A DNA stretch of 64,000 nucleotides from Globomyces pollinis-pini (GCA_025399215.1 MU621094.1:124550-188549), one strand, 5' to 3'. Shown: positions 10,792 to 22,661, counted from the first letter of the stretch. Program-made: numbers and translations. The notes: a model not told the origin generated them from the letters alone.

Positions 10792-13300
10792 ATGTTGAGT
10801 CCGTAATTCTGTAATTCTTACTGACGGTAGCGAGCATCAAATACTGGTTTCCAGATTACTCAAATTCGGTGGCTCTTCCTTGGTCTTAGTGAAGGCATTC
10901 TCTTACTATCGAAATCAACTCTCAAAAACTAACAGTAAAAATACACAAAACGATGCTGAAAATTCATCAAATAATGCTCCATTTGTACTCAATAAGTCGG
11001 TTGTAAAGGTATTTCGTGTAGTCTGATTCAAGGTCGGTGTCGATCGTCGTTTCTTCAACCAACTCTCCTTTATCCTTCGAATTTGTGTTCCTACCTGGCG
11101 CTCTCCAATCATAGGGCTAGTGTCTTTGCATACTATCTTCTTGATTTTGCGAACTTACTTGACCGTTATTGTTGCCAGAATTGATGGAAGACTAGTAAAG
11201 GATATGGTAGCTGGTGATGGTCGTTCCTTTCTTCGCTCACTTGCAATGTTTATGACCATTGCTTTCCCTGCTACTTACACTAATACTATGGTATGCTAAA
11301 CTTTTCTTACTTTAGATACGTTACTTTCAATCAAAATTGGCAATTTCATTACGTTCGGCTCTCACTGATCATGTTCATTCACTCTATATGTCTGATAATG
11401 TTTACTACAAAGCAATCAACTTGGATAATCGTATCGATGGTGCCGATCAGTAAACTACCATCATTGTTAACGTTAGACTCATCACAACTGATATAAACCG
11501 TTTTTGTACTTCATTGGCCAATCTTTACTCTAATCTTGGAAAACCTTTATTAGATATCTTTATTTTCAATTATCAATTAAGTCGTAGTATTGGATTAACT
11601 GGAATGTGGGGGTTGAGTTTGAATTATATTGTTACTGCATCAATCATACGATCTGTTACCCCTGCGTTTGGTAAATTGGCCGCAGAACAAGGAAAATTAG
11701 AAGTATCTACTGTACCATTAATCTTAATATAGGGAGATTTTAGAAGTGCCCATTCACGTTTGATTACAAATGCCGAGGAAATTGGATTCTACAATGGTGA
11801 AGAGTTGGAAAAGTCTATATTGGATAAAACTTATTCCAGATTAATTAAACACATTAATACAATTTACAATATTCGTATCGGATATAACATGTTTGAAGAT
11901 TTTATTGTCAAGTACAGTTGGTCTGCAGTAGGTCTGATCATGGCTTCTATTCCAGTATTTTTTCCCGATTTGGCTGGAGGTAGAACAAAGCGTGAGGATG
12001 CACTTTTGGATATTGCTGAACAAGACGGTGTAAACCATGATGTAGATGTTAAAACTGGAAACCACACACAAAGATTCATTACAAATAAAAGGGATGCAGT
12101 TTTTGTATTAATTCCTTAGGTTGATGGTGTCTCTTGCTGATGCTGGTGGTCGAGTCATGTATTTTAATTCATGGTTCATTTACATTTAGGTATGAATTTT
12201 TATTTTAATCAGTCAGGTATTCTTACAAAGAAGTATCCGAATTAGCAGGATACACATATGTAATATCTTATTGATTTATTCTCTAGCGTGTCTATAATAT
12301 GTTAAGAGTGTTTGAAGATTTACGCAATGACCGATACCTCCAGACCGAGTCTTCTATTGTTCCTGCATATAGTCTTGATCATATTGATGGCACTCTAAAA
12401 ATCAACAATGATGGTATGCATTTTCTTTTAGTATTTATTTATCTTTAGTTGTCAGTTTTACTAAAGCTCCTATTGTAACACCTATGGGTGATACAGTACT
12501 AGTTGAAGATCTGTCAGTCAAGATCGGTCGTGGTGAACATTTGATGATTACAGGTGCGAATGGAACAGGGAAGTCAAGTATTTTACGTGTCCTGGCAGGT
12601 TTATGGCCACATTTTGCTGGTGTAATAACCAAACCAGAACCAAGCGAAATTTTCTATGTCCCACAGCGTCCCTACCTTGCAATTGGAAGTCTCCGTGATC
12701 AAATTATCTACCCTCATACAGTCGAACAAATGAAATCTGCTGGTCGAACGGATGAGGAGTTGATGGATATTCTTAAAATAGTTTATTTGGAATATATCCC
12801 TGGTCGAGAAGGTGGTTGGGATGCCGTTAAAGAATGGAAGGATGTGTTTTCGGGAGGTAATTTGTGTCTAATTAACTTTCTTTCTAGGTGAAAAACAAAG
12901 ATGCCAGCTTGCTAGATTATTTTATCATATGCCCAAGTTTGCCGTCCTGGACGAGGCAACCTCGGCAGTTTCTACCGATGTCGAAGCATTAATGTATAAT
13001 TCAGCTAAAGAAAAAGGCATCACTTTTATCACAATTTCACATCGACCTTCCCTATTTAAATATCATCCATATCTTCTGAGAATCGGCGAAGGACCACAAC
13101 GAAAGAACTGGGAATTCAAACAGATTGGTACCTCACAATCATTAGTGCAATCTGTGGAATTAGAAGCTCGCAAATTGGAGAAGCAAATGGCAGCTTTGGA
13201 AGGGTTACATGACCGCCTTAAGACTATCAATAAGCAATTAGGATTGAATGTCAAAAAGACAGACTCGGATGTAGGTCATGCAAAACGAACATTGATATAA
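10792..13300 (+). CDS. ABCD: Peroxisomal ABC half-transporter, ABCD/PXA family
   Basis: Imports long-chain acyl-CoA into peroxisomes for beta-oxidation, as a dimer. 723 residues after removing introns at 10803-10854, 11009-11032, 11291-11315, 11450-11476, 11705-11734, 12092-12119, 12159-12216 (double), 12260-12286, 12414-12448 and 12857-12887. The membrane domain has the ABCD hallmarks [34 protein letters not shown] text (here [14 protein letters not shown]), [14 protein letters not shown] and [12 protein letters not shown] (EAA-like). The nucleotide-binding domain has GANGTGKSS (Walker A), SGGEKQR (signature), [11 protein letters not shown] (Walker B) and [13 protein letters not shown] (H-loop). 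The intron at 12092 lacks GT; if unspliced, translation stops at 12119 and the ATPase domain is lost. The start MLSPLLKFGG needs the 52-nt first intron. Confidence 0.9.
12092..12119 (+). other. Intron with GG instead of GT at the 5' splice site (ABCD gene)
   Basis: Conservation demands that ITNKR be followed directly by [12 protein letters not shown]. The only join that does this removes 28 nt beginning GGATGCAG and ending CCTTAG. A one-base change (GT to GG) of a normal GTATGC donor explains it. No GT in the neighbourhood gives the correct phase. Confidence 0.65.
12159..12216 (+). other. Double back-to-back intron in ABCD gene
   Basis: Units 12159-12189 (31 nt, GTATTTT...TTTAG) and 12190-12216 (27 nt, GTATGAA...GTCAG) abut exactly. 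Removing both gives [18 protein letters not shown], which matches ABCD proteins across this position. Removing only the first leaves an in-frame stop. Confidence 0.75.
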
Positions 13301-13689
13301 AATGAATTTTGGAGTTTTACAACGTATTTTGTCTATACTGATTATTGAGTATGTGTAATGTGATTCATGCGAAAATGCATATAAGCAGTATCCGCCTATC
13401 ATAAGAACACTGATGAAATATTTAATGAGGGAAAGATGAATCAATCACAAGAACCAAAGCGGTAAAATTCTCTGATTCGGGGTTCTGTGACTACTGGAAA
13501 GAGACAATGACAAAACAACAAAGACTCCTCTCTTGAGCATTGTCTACACATCCCTACAAACTTGACTCTTTTATTACTGATGATTGAAATATCTTTGCAT
13601 TTACCGCTCTCATTCTGCACAGACATCACTTTTGTACCTCGACATCCCGTGTCGACTTTCCGAATTCATTTGGTTTGAAACATTCCAAA
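13301..13689. other. Intergenic, no gene seen
   Basis: AT-rich spacer between two same-strand genes. It should hold the ABCD 3' end and the promoter of the repeat-module gene. Minus-strand frames here do not resemble any protein and have no supporting exon structure. Confidence 0.5.
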
Positions 13690-16600
13690 ATGTCAAATAA
13701 ATCAAAGAAATTGCTTCCCCAAATGTCGTATCCTGGAGTTGCTCCTCCTGCTGTGGAATGGTTGCTTTTGGCTGAAAAAGTCGTTGGATCTGACTTGGAT
13801 ACCATGCCAATGATCGTTTTTTTAGTAAAACGTTACTATAAGAAAAAGTAACGACTCTAGTTAACTAATAGTATTAGGATCGAATATGAAGAAATGGTTA
13901 ATGCTATTGAAGAACTAATACCCCACCAAGAACTTCTCCTTAGTTTGAAGTCGTTGAAGAACTCGGCAGCTTCCTTTGAATTGAATACACATGTTTTACT
14001 CTCAAAGGATCTACCAAAACCTATCAAAACTTGGCCTTTGAAGGGAGATTTGCGTTTCGTTAAGCAGACTACTCCTTGTCTATCCCCACAGATCACCCCT
14101 ATCACTCCTTCAAATGCAAAACCACCGCCAATTCTCACTGATCTTACTCAGCGTTCTGTTAATTTAGTCTTGACACCACCCAGAGATCAGCTTTCCTTGT
14201 CGCCCAATTTAGACCTTCACTCTTCTGATGGGTTCATCTCTGATTTCTTTGATGATGATAGCCATCCTTGTAATGAAAATACTAAACTTGTACATTTATC
14301 TAGTAGTATTGATAGGTCAAATTCTAAGGTATCAGAAAAATATCTTGCTTCGGCGACTCAGTCAAAACTACAGCCAACTGAGAAAGTAACGCTGAGGACA
14401 GATATACCCTTTGATCAATCACATCAAGGCTTGAAAACAGAAGAGATGGAAATAACACATCCTTCAGAACAATCCACTGGCTCTCTTTTTCACTCAAACA
14501 GTCGTTTTGAATATTCAAATGATGTGGATATGAATAGTATAGACGACCAGAAGATGGATAGAAAAATTGTCTCGACTGAAGAAAGTGCAAATAATCCAAT
14601 ACAAGCCCAAGTGGAATATATTATTTCCTCCTTGTCACGTCATTCGGATGCAATTGGTACGTTGCTTGACGATGAAGAAGAAAATCCAGTTCCGGCTTTT
14701 CAATACATTATTGAAAAAATGAATGAAAAGCAATATAATACTTTCGAAGCTCTTGAAACCGATATTTTCAATCTATTTCAAGAGTTGGAAAATCAGGATA
14801 GTCAAATGGGAAGAATTAAAAAGCATTTTACTTTTTTAATTGAATATTATTCCCCAACCATTGGTAGAGGAAAATTACGAAACAAACCAACACCTATAAA
14901 GGTTCAAGCACCTTTTGTAAATAATCGAAAATCAACAAGACTGACCGGTCAGCTGGCTCCATCGGATAGTCTTTCCCCTAATGTAAACCAAAATCATATG
15001 GCTTATATCATCAACTCCATTTCACGTCACTCGGACGCGTTAGATATCTTATTTGATGGAACTGATTCACCAATACCTATTTTTAAAACAATTTTATTTA
15101 AATCGGAATCCTTATTGTATGATACCATTGACCAATTCAACAAGGATATGGAAGCGATGTTTGCTCATTTGGAGAACTTGGGAAGAGACTTGGGTCGGAT
15201 GAAAAAACTTTACTCCGGTTTGGTCGAGTTTTACTTTCCTATTCACGGTGCACTTCGATCTCGCAGAAAGTCCAGATGCTTCGATGCTATTGAATTGAAA
15301 GTTGTCGATAAAGCTGCGCTTGTGGTAGATGAAGAGAAACTTGTTGGTGAAATAAATGATCACTCAAAGCATGTTGCGGATGATGATACACGAGAAGAAA
15401 AGGCAGATGTAAAAGACGTCGTAGTGGAAAATGGAAGCAGTGCATCTGTAGATTTGGAATCTGTACTTATGAGTGACAACATGATGCCACACGATACAGC
15501 ATCTGTAGATACCAAATCAACTTCTAATGAGGAATATGGACAAGATTCTATTGGAAGAAAGCCTCTCGCTTCCTCTCCGTTACAGTACATTGTACAATCA
15601 TTGGCTAGACATTCTGATTCATTAGAATCGCTATTTAACGATGATGATGTGCCAATTGATGAATTTCAAAATATTCTGACTAAATCTGAAGAAGGGGAAT
15701 ATTTGAGACTGGAATGTTTGCAGAAAGATTTGGAATGTCTTTTTTCCATATTGGAACGGCGAGGTGTTCGTATGGATAGAGTACGTAAACACTATATATT
15801 TCTTGTGGAATTCTACTTTCCTTCCCAAGGGAGAAGCCGTTTACGAAATAACAGAAACAATGCATACACTTTACAGTTAGATCCGTTCGATTATCAACTA
15901 TTGGAAGCGGGTGTGAGCAAATGTGTAGAATCATCCATGGAATCGGAACTCCAGTCGCAACTGGAGTACATTGTCATGTCACTGACCAGACACTCTGATT
16001 GCATCGAAACATTATATGAAGAAGATGAAGAGACACGAATACCAGCATTTCAAAATATATTTCGAATGATTGAAAAGAATGGATACAAAAGTCTTGATAC
16101 CTTCAATAATGATATTGAACAGATGTTCAAAGATTTGGAAGCCACAGGGAATCAAATGGATAGAGTCCGTAAACACTACATTTTTCTCGTAGAGCACTAT
16201 TTCCCATCTCGTGGCCGTGGTCGATTACGAAAGAAAGCATCCAATAGTACTTTGGCAGTAAGTTCACCATCTGTCGAAGAAACCCAAAGTCAATCCAGTA
16301 CTCGATCCAGCAAAAGAGGAAGTACAGAATCCAAAGAACAGATTCCAGCACCAAATAAGAAACCACGTTATTCATTGGATCAATTGGAGTCCTCGAATTC
16401 CACAATTGAACATCTGAATTACATTGTATCGTCATTATCCCGTCATTCCGATTCACGTGAAGTATTGTATAAAAGAAATGGAACTCCCATCGTTGCATTT
16501 CAAAAAATATTGAAACAATCTGAATCAAACGGTTATACAACTATTCAAGATTTAAAAACAGATTTGGAGAAATTGTTTACTAAACTTGAGAATAGTGGAA

Positions 16601-16707
16601 TACAATTGATACGAATTCGGAAGCTCTTTACTAATTTGATGGAATACTATTTTCCTTCCTTAAATGCTCGTGGTCGTTTAAGAAATACCAGAAAATCTCT
16701 TCAATGA
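13690..16707 (+). CDS. Protein with five copies of an unrecognised 90-residue SRHSD/GRGRLR module
   Basis: One 30-nt intron (13848-13877) joins an N-terminal exon (MSNKSKKLLP...VKRYYKKK) to a long exon; total 995 residues. A Ser/Thr-rich region is followed by five modules at nt 14611-14880, 14998-15270, 15580-15846, 15961-16230 and 16414-16683. Each begins YI(I/V)xS(L/I)xRHSD, has a short acidic loop, then FQxIL-type helices and a (D/N)xxxxF..LE segment. Each then has (R/K)xxKxY..L(V/M)E(Y/F)YFP and closes with a basic G(R)xRLR tail resembling an AT-hook. The helical layout is loosely reminiscent of a bromodomain without its acetyl-lysine Asn, but I cannot assign it. The basic GRGRLR tails suggest a nuclear or nucleic-acid role (inference). 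Confidence 0.65.
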
Positions 16708-17739
16708 ATATCTATCGCGATACTGAATACTTATAATCTAATATATAACTACTTTATGAAATATTATATCTTTTCATTTTGAGTTACATGATTGATTGCT
16801 GCATTTGTTGTTACAAATGAAAATTGTAGTAGGGGTTTACCATGATAATCTAATTTATTAAGCAATGCAAATACAAACGATCTATTTCTAAAGATACAAG
16901 ATTCGTAAGTAGGATTCGAACCAACAAAATCACGTTTTGTCTCATTTTCGAACAAAAGTAAATGACAAATTCGAAGTTCACAATTCACAGTTCATCATGC
17001 TTGTTGCTGAGCTCGATCTGGTGGTTGAGTTCAACAACAATGGACTCAAGCAAAACAAAAAAGTAAACCATCTCAAAAACTTGATATAGATAGCCAGTCC
17101 ATTATCTTATGCTAATTATCGATGTCAAGTTTTTTGAGATGGTGTAGTTTTAGGTTTTGCTTGTTGCTGAGCTATAATGTCCATACTTTTTGTTGAACTG
17201 GAAGGTATTTATAACGTAAATCTTCAAGTTCTATCCAATATTGAATTCAAAAACACTTATGAACTAAATAGTGTAGTATTGGAGGTGCAAGAGTGTGAAT
17301 TCTTCACTAGGATATGAAAATTATGTAAATTATGTATAAAAAAACAGAACTGAATAGTACAAATGTAGAAACAGAAAAGTACAAGTATAATTCAATTAAT
17401 GGATGGTCTAAAAGCAGAGATGTAACAGGTCAAACAAAAATAAGTAATGTATCATTGAACATTATACCACTTACAAGCCTAACTTGAGATTAGTGCAGTT
17501 CCTATCATTCTTCTGGCAATCTAAACAATTGTTATAATATTTTGAGTCACAAATCAAAATAAGAATAAAGAACATAGGATGGAACAGAGGAAGGGATCTT
17601 AAGCATGTCATGTCAGAAATGAATGAAGGTCTTAAATATATCATGGCAGAGAAATGATATCATTAAACAAGTCTGCTGTAAGGTAAGTGTGAGATAATGA
17701 TGAGCAGATGATGAGATAAAGATGTGAAGAGTTTATTTC
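16708..17739. other. 1-kb intergenic region
   Basis: No protein-coding or tRNA gene could be supported. It contains the fold-back element described separately at 16999-17200 and otherwise AT-rich low-complexity sequence. Presumably it holds the 3' ends of the two converging genes on either side. Confidence 0.5.
16999..17200. repeat. Fold-back (MITE-like) inverted repeat with flanking direct repeat
   Basis: Left arm 17047-17084 includes CAAGCAAAAC and ACCATCTCAAAAACTTGA. The right arm 17125-17163 carries the reverse complements (TCAAGTTTTTTGAGATGGT at 17125-17143 and GTTTTGCTTG at 17154-17163), leaving a ~40-nt loop. GCTTGTTGCTGAGCT occurs as a direct repeat at 16999-17013 and 17159-17173. 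GTTCAACAA near 17028 is mirrored by TTGTTGAAC near 17190. It could be a small non-autonomous transposon or a structured transcript end. Confidence 0.55.
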
Positions 17740-19292
17740 CTAATGGGATTTGTGGTTATTAGGATACGCTGCATAACGCGCTTTCTCTGCTTCTACTCGT
17801 GCGTGAAGCATATAAATGGCACGTGCATTTGATTCGGGTAATCCTGTTACCCACACAATTCGATCAGTTGCTCCTTCAACCGGGTCAGCGAATTTTATCT
17901 AACATTAACACTTGATATTACCTGACTTCCTGATGCATTTCGAATCTCCTTCACTTTTGAACCACCTTTTCCAATAATGGCACCCACCAAATTATTAGGA
18001 ATTGTTAGTTCTTGTGTTTGACTTTCTGTACTTCTTGGAGTGGGCTGCCCATTTTCGGAAACACCATCAGTTTGAGCTTGTGCAGCAGCATAATACTGTT
18101 GCTGATATTGTGCCTGAAGATGCGGATATTGTGCCATCATTTGCATTTGTGGATAGTAACTGGCATACATTGCAGAATTTTGACCCTGGGGATAATTGTA
18201 CATTTGTGCATTGTAGCCTGGGTTACCTTGTCCGCCGTATCCCTTAGCACTTTGACCGTACATAGCATTGGTAGGCATACCATATGGTTGACGGAGAGCG
18301 TTACCTGGGTCATACAACATTTGCATAGCAGACTCTGGCCGTTCATGTTGATCTCCAATTATAGCAGCTAATGAGTAGCAAGCAATCTGTAAGGAATCGG
18401 CGTTTCCAATCATGGTCATCACCCTTTCTGTTGAATTTGGGAGATTTTCATTCTGGGAATACATTTTGGCACCTGAATTGGCCTGTAGCTCTTTGATACG
18501 AGCACCAGACTACATTTAGTATGCAATATTTACCTTGCCAATGACAAAACCCATTCTCGTTGACGGGACTAAAATTCTTAGTGTAACGGTATCTTCAGAT
18601 TCTTCGTTAGGTTCATTTCGTGATAACAGCTTGGTCACTATCATTGCCATAGCCACACCTAATGATCCCAAAGGCCCACTTAGTGTCATAACTCTGTCCG
18701 GGACATTTTGGATATGAGGAGTCACCATAATACGCATTCCAGTCGCCTAACCTGTTACCTAAAAATTCCTACCTCCCTAATTTCGGCAACATGGCTGCCT
18801 TTTACACCTAATTAGTTAGATATATATAATAAAACACAAACCTATGACAACTCCTGCCTCTTTTGTAGAGATCAGTGCTCTGATCTTCACAATTTTATTA
18901 CCCTCTGAGTCATTTCTATATGAATCTGAGTATGGTTTTGGGGGAGCAGAGTAAGATTTCATGACTGGTAAATTCTGTGTAGAATACGAAGGTTGTGGGT
19001 GAGTTGGAGGTGTAGGCTTTCGCTGGTGAGATGGAGGAGGTGGTGGTGGAGGAGGAGGTTGGATATCATATTCATCGTTCTGGGTACTATGGTCTTTTAT
19101 AAATTCATGAGCAAATGCTTCATCATATTCTTGATCTGATAGCTTCAACAAATTGAATTCTTCTCCTGAATTCTCTTCTTGACCACGAACATGACTTTCA
19201 TTACCATTTGAATTGTCTCTGGTTCTCTTATTTTTCAAATCCTCATCTGAATCATATTCCAATACTCTCTTTTTTGGTGACTTTGAGTCCAT
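17740..19292 (-). CDS. Triple-KH RNA-binding protein (PCBP/Hek2/Rnc1-like)
   Basis: Binds single-stranded C/U-rich RNA; yeast and animal relatives control mRNA localisation and stability. 481 residues, four introns of 23-34 nt. The N-terminus is acidic and charged with a run of nine prolines. KH1 is VKIRALISTKEAGVVIGVKG...VAEIREATGMRI. KH2 is LRILVPSTRMGFVIGKSG...IKELQANSGAKM. A Q/Y-rich linker (MYASYYPQMQMMAQYPHLQ) precedes KH3, LTIPNNLVGAIIGKGG...VKEIRNASGSQ. The GxxG loops read GVKG, GKSG and GKGG, all usable for RNA contact. The C-terminus ends AAYPNNHKSH. The Q/Y-rich linker is of low complexity and might support granule formation (inference). Confidence 0.9.
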
Positions 19293-19506
19293 TGAAATTT
19301 GTAAGGGTAAAAAAAAACTATGGAAAATTCAATGAAACCAATTGAGAACAGTTTGATACATCCCTAATAATTCAATGATCAATCCATGCAAGGTTCTTAG
19401 AATATCGAATAGAAATCAACAAAGAGGCAAGAATTTGTGTATATTTATAAACAAATTATTCAAAGATTTGTAGTATTTATTACACTTAGTCACTTTATAT
19501 ATTCAT

Positions 19507-20388
19507 ATGAGTGAACTTCGAAATGGAACTGAAAATATGATCGAGAGCAATATATTCTCTATTGGCAATAACTCACTAGTCGCACTTACCCCAAACGCGG
19601 TTAATACTACAGCTTTATCAAATAATGCAGAGAAAACAAAGGATGGGGAAAAGGTCGCAATTATATTCTTAGCTATTCTATTTTCTCTCTGTGTGGTAAT
19701 ATTCATTATAATACAGTATATCTCTTATAGAAATCGAATGTTCAATTCAAACCCCCCAAGACGCAAACAAAAGAAGAAATCAAAGAAAAAGAGTTCCAAC
19801 AATAATGGGGAAGTGAATGGTGGGGGCGATGATTTGGAAATTGAATCTAGCCCCATTGAAATATCTTTAGATGGATTTTATGATATGGAAAACGTGCTTA
19901 AATTCAATTCCTACAATAATTCGTCTACATCCAATGGCGATTTTCTGCAATTGAATTCCGGCGTCTCACCTTCAACCAGAATTCCTACAACAATCGCGTC
20001 TTCAACTGATAATAACCCTCCAGCGCAACTGTCTTCATACCTACTAGACTCTCCAGGTTTGGCCAGTTCGTCAACAGTTAATAATGCAAATTTATCTTCA
20101 ACATCAATTGTGTCCGTTTTGGCAACTATTAATCCAATACCGACTGAAATGGTAATCCAGGAGGCATCAGGTTCCTGTGCGATTATTGATAGACCGACTA
20201 CCCCTCCTATTCTAAATACTTTACATACTACAAATAAGGATCTCACCCCCACATCTCCTTCATGTAGTCGATTTGATCATCATGATAGAGAATCGTTAGG
20301 GTTGGTAGATTCAATAAGCGAATATGACAAGTCATGTGATGGAGTCTTAGAAAACTTAACAGTTGCTGATTCACCTCTTATTCCTTGA
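19507..20388 (+). CDS. Single-pass membrane protein, unknown
   Basis: Intronless, 293 residues. A short Asn/Thr-rich N-terminal segment with several NxS/T sites (likely outside) precedes one hydrophobic helix (VAIIFLAILFSLCVVIFIII). A strongly basic juxtamembrane stretch (RRKQKKKSKKK) follows by the positive-inside rule on the cytosolic side, then a ~190-residue Ser/Thr/Pro-rich acidic tail. No signal peptide is evident, so a type III (Nout) topology is likely. The layout resembles fungal stress-sensor-like proteins, but no conserved domain is visible and I assign no function. Confidence 0.55.
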   Translation: MSELRNGTENMIESNIFSIGNNSLVALTPNAVNTTALSNNAEKTKDGEKVAIIFLAILFSLCVVIFIIIQYISYRNRMFNSNPPRRKQKKKSKKKSSNNNGEVNGGGDDLEIESSPIEISLDGFYDMENVLKFNSYNNSSTSNGDFLQLNSGVSPSTRIPTTIASSTDNNPPAQLSSYLLDSPGLASSSTVNNANLSSTSIVSVLATINPIPTEMVIQEASGSCAIIDRPTTPPILNTLHTTNKDLTPTSPSCSRFDHHDRESLGLVDSISEYDKSCDGVLENLTVADSPLIP

Positions 20389-20792
20389 TCGTTGGGAACG
20401 TTACTGTCTCGTGTGGTAATCTCGTAGCTTTACCTGTTTGAACAATTAATCGTATTATTTATATCTAATATGCCAATAAATATTGAATTTTTCCGAAAAA
20501 TTAGTTACGTGTAAGATATGACTCAGTGATCATCACCACACGAGGACTGTGTCAATATGCAATCCTGGATAAAAAATATTTGGCTGTGTATCGTTAACAC
20601 CCGTCCACAGCGAATAGATTCGGCATTCGTGAATTCTCTGATCATAATTAAATTCCTAGCGTTAATGTAAACATTTTGCAGCATTAAAAAATCGCGCAGA
20701 TCACACTGGTGACCACATCAATGCTTCGGAGTTGGCACAGATGTTGGTTTAAATTAACTCTCTAATTTTTTACCTCATTTCTATTATTCAAC
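20389..20792. other. Intergenic, no gene seen
   Basis: Contains a 9-nt inverted pair TCGTGTGGT (about 20409) and ACCACACGA (about 20536) and AT-rich sequence upstream of the next plus-strand gene. Nothing else is recognised. Confidence 0.4.
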
Positions 20793-22128
20793 ATGTTCCC
20801 AAACTTTTCTTCAAATCAAAGTCGAGATAGGGCAAAGTCACAAAGTCCTGAACGAAAAAGGAGGGGATCTCTAAGTGGATTATTTGATAATTTACAAATC
20901 AAATCAAATGGATCTACCAATGCCTCAAGAAATAAATCTAGAAAATCTAAACCATTGCCTATTCCACCAGCTGAAGAGACTTTAGATCCCACTATTTGTG
21001 ACAATAAAATAACACCAATTGATTTTCAAAACCAAGAAAATGAATTGAACAGTTTCCCACCCTTCGATCCAACCGTCAAGTATGCCGACGTGAAGCGTAT
21101 CTGCATGCCAGACCCAAAATATCAGAGGCAAAAACATACATCACAATGGAAATTGGTTGAAAGTACTGACCAATTTGGAAGATTGGAAAACCATTATGTT
21201 GATGAACGGATTGGAAGACAACTGTTTGCATGCGATCATAGTTCGCGAAACAAACTACCGTATGGTTAATTATATTTCATTCTTTAGTTGCTGCTTATTG
21301 TGTGATCATTCGAATTGGATTTTCTTGGGATCCGAATATGACCCTCATATTACACTTTTATACGCTCATATGGATGGCTGTATCCCATCTTCCGTGAAGC
21401 TAACTGATCCAAAATTCATTATACCCTGGAGATACAAAAATAGAAAGACAGGCGCGATCTCTTGGAAAGTTATTCATATGTGTGGGTCACAAGTTACTGA
21501 CGCCGAGTGCGAGACTATTATAGTGAATCACCATCGTGATAAAAGGTTAAAACAGATTATAGATGCAGTGAAAAAGGAATCTGTCTGGTATCGAATTATC
21601 ACACACTAACGTGCGTAGGTATTCTGGAGCAAAGCTAGTAGAATATCTCTTGAAAGTAGTTCGCTTGACATTAGGCAACTACGGACTGGCAGGAGGTGCC
21701 ACAAGTTCTGAAGCCGATACTAGTCTTTACAAACAAATGGAAGAGTAACCCTATGCCTTATTAATTTCTTTAGACAGGGGCATAATTTTATGATGCTTTG
21801 TTCAGTAAAAATTGGATTATGTCGTCATAAAGCGTTACTCTTTAAAATCCTATGTGATACTGTGGGTTTGGACTGTGCACTTGTCACTGGCTACTCAACT
21901 GGTGGCCGACATCAGTAATATTATTTGGCATTCATATTATATAGATGGAATTTGATTACTTTAGAAGATGAAAAGGAAAAGAAAATGGAATCATATTTGA
22001 TTGATCCCACATCACCTCATTTCACTTGGACTAAACATGGAAGTGTGAGAATGAAAGCGTATAAAATTGATCAAGAATCATCTTTTGGGCATGGGGGTAT
22101 TACCATGAAACTTAATGGCATATTATAA
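20793..22128 (+). CDS. EDR1/transglutaminase-like domain protein
   Basis: 405 residues after four introns (21260-21287, 21620s 31 nt, ~21747 29 nt, 21915-21944). The N-terminal third is Ser/Lys-rich (KSQSPERKRRGSLSGLF) and probably disordered and phosphorylated. The C-terminal part has GLCRHKALLFKILCDTVGL, GYSTGGRHQWNLITL and YLIDPTSP. This is the C...H...D order of the transglutaminase-like EDR1 domain found in plant EDR1 kinases and animal ARMC3 (HxWN and VD/ID motifs). All three putative catalytic residues are present, though in EDR1 relatives the domain is often considered regulatory. No kinase domain follows here. The function in this organism is unknown. Confidence 0.62.
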
Positions 22129-22661
22129 GTAGTAATCTGTAGTTGTAGCTTAATAAAAGCTGTTTTATCAATACAGAGTGTTGTTCATGAATTCATCATC
22201 AAGTATAAATGGTATTATGATAGTTTAAAACAGTTCAAATAGATGTTAGATGAAATTGGTTAAAATTAGTCACATAAAATGAGATTCGACTCCAATCGGT
22301 TGGCCAAACAGATTGATATTACTACCATTAACCCTGATTAAATCTTTGCAAAAAGACCCGTTAAATGGCGATTGAATTAGGTAAGTTGGACAAAATTGGT
22401 ATGCCCGGGTAATATGGGTTTTTTTCGTGACAGGTTGGGATCTACAATATTTGAATAAATGGAGCACACAAACCGAAGTAATATTTCGACAAAGAGGAAT
22501 TAAATGTGATCATTTAAAATACCCAATAGGGCAACCGTCAGTGGTAGAATATCTGTAGATTAATGCTAAAAAACGTGTCCCACATCAATCAGTGGACCCA
22601 CAAGTAATCGGGTCTTCATTTACAAATAAAACAGTAACTCTTTCAAGCAAAAATACATCAA
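22129..22661. other. Intergenic, no gene seen
   Basis: About 530 nt of AT-rich sequence. A short minus-strand frame shows no protein-like features. It should contain the 3' end of the EDR1-like gene and the promoter of the small gene that follows. Confidence 0.4.

Noticed and set aside
10803..10854. First ABCD intron (52 nt) as another stacked pair
   Set aside because: A split at the internal TAG would leave a second unit beginning CG, so only a single 52-nt intron is supported.
13441..13810. Two minus-strand frames (62 and 66 codons) with several Cys
   Set aside because: They overlap the first exon of the repeat-module gene, have no splice signals joining them, and the Cys spacing fits no zinc finger.
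16880..16980. tRNA-like GGTTCGAATCC on the minus strand
   Set aside because: The T-arm has a mismatch, and no matching acceptor 5' strand, D-arm or 5+7 anticodon arm could be folded.
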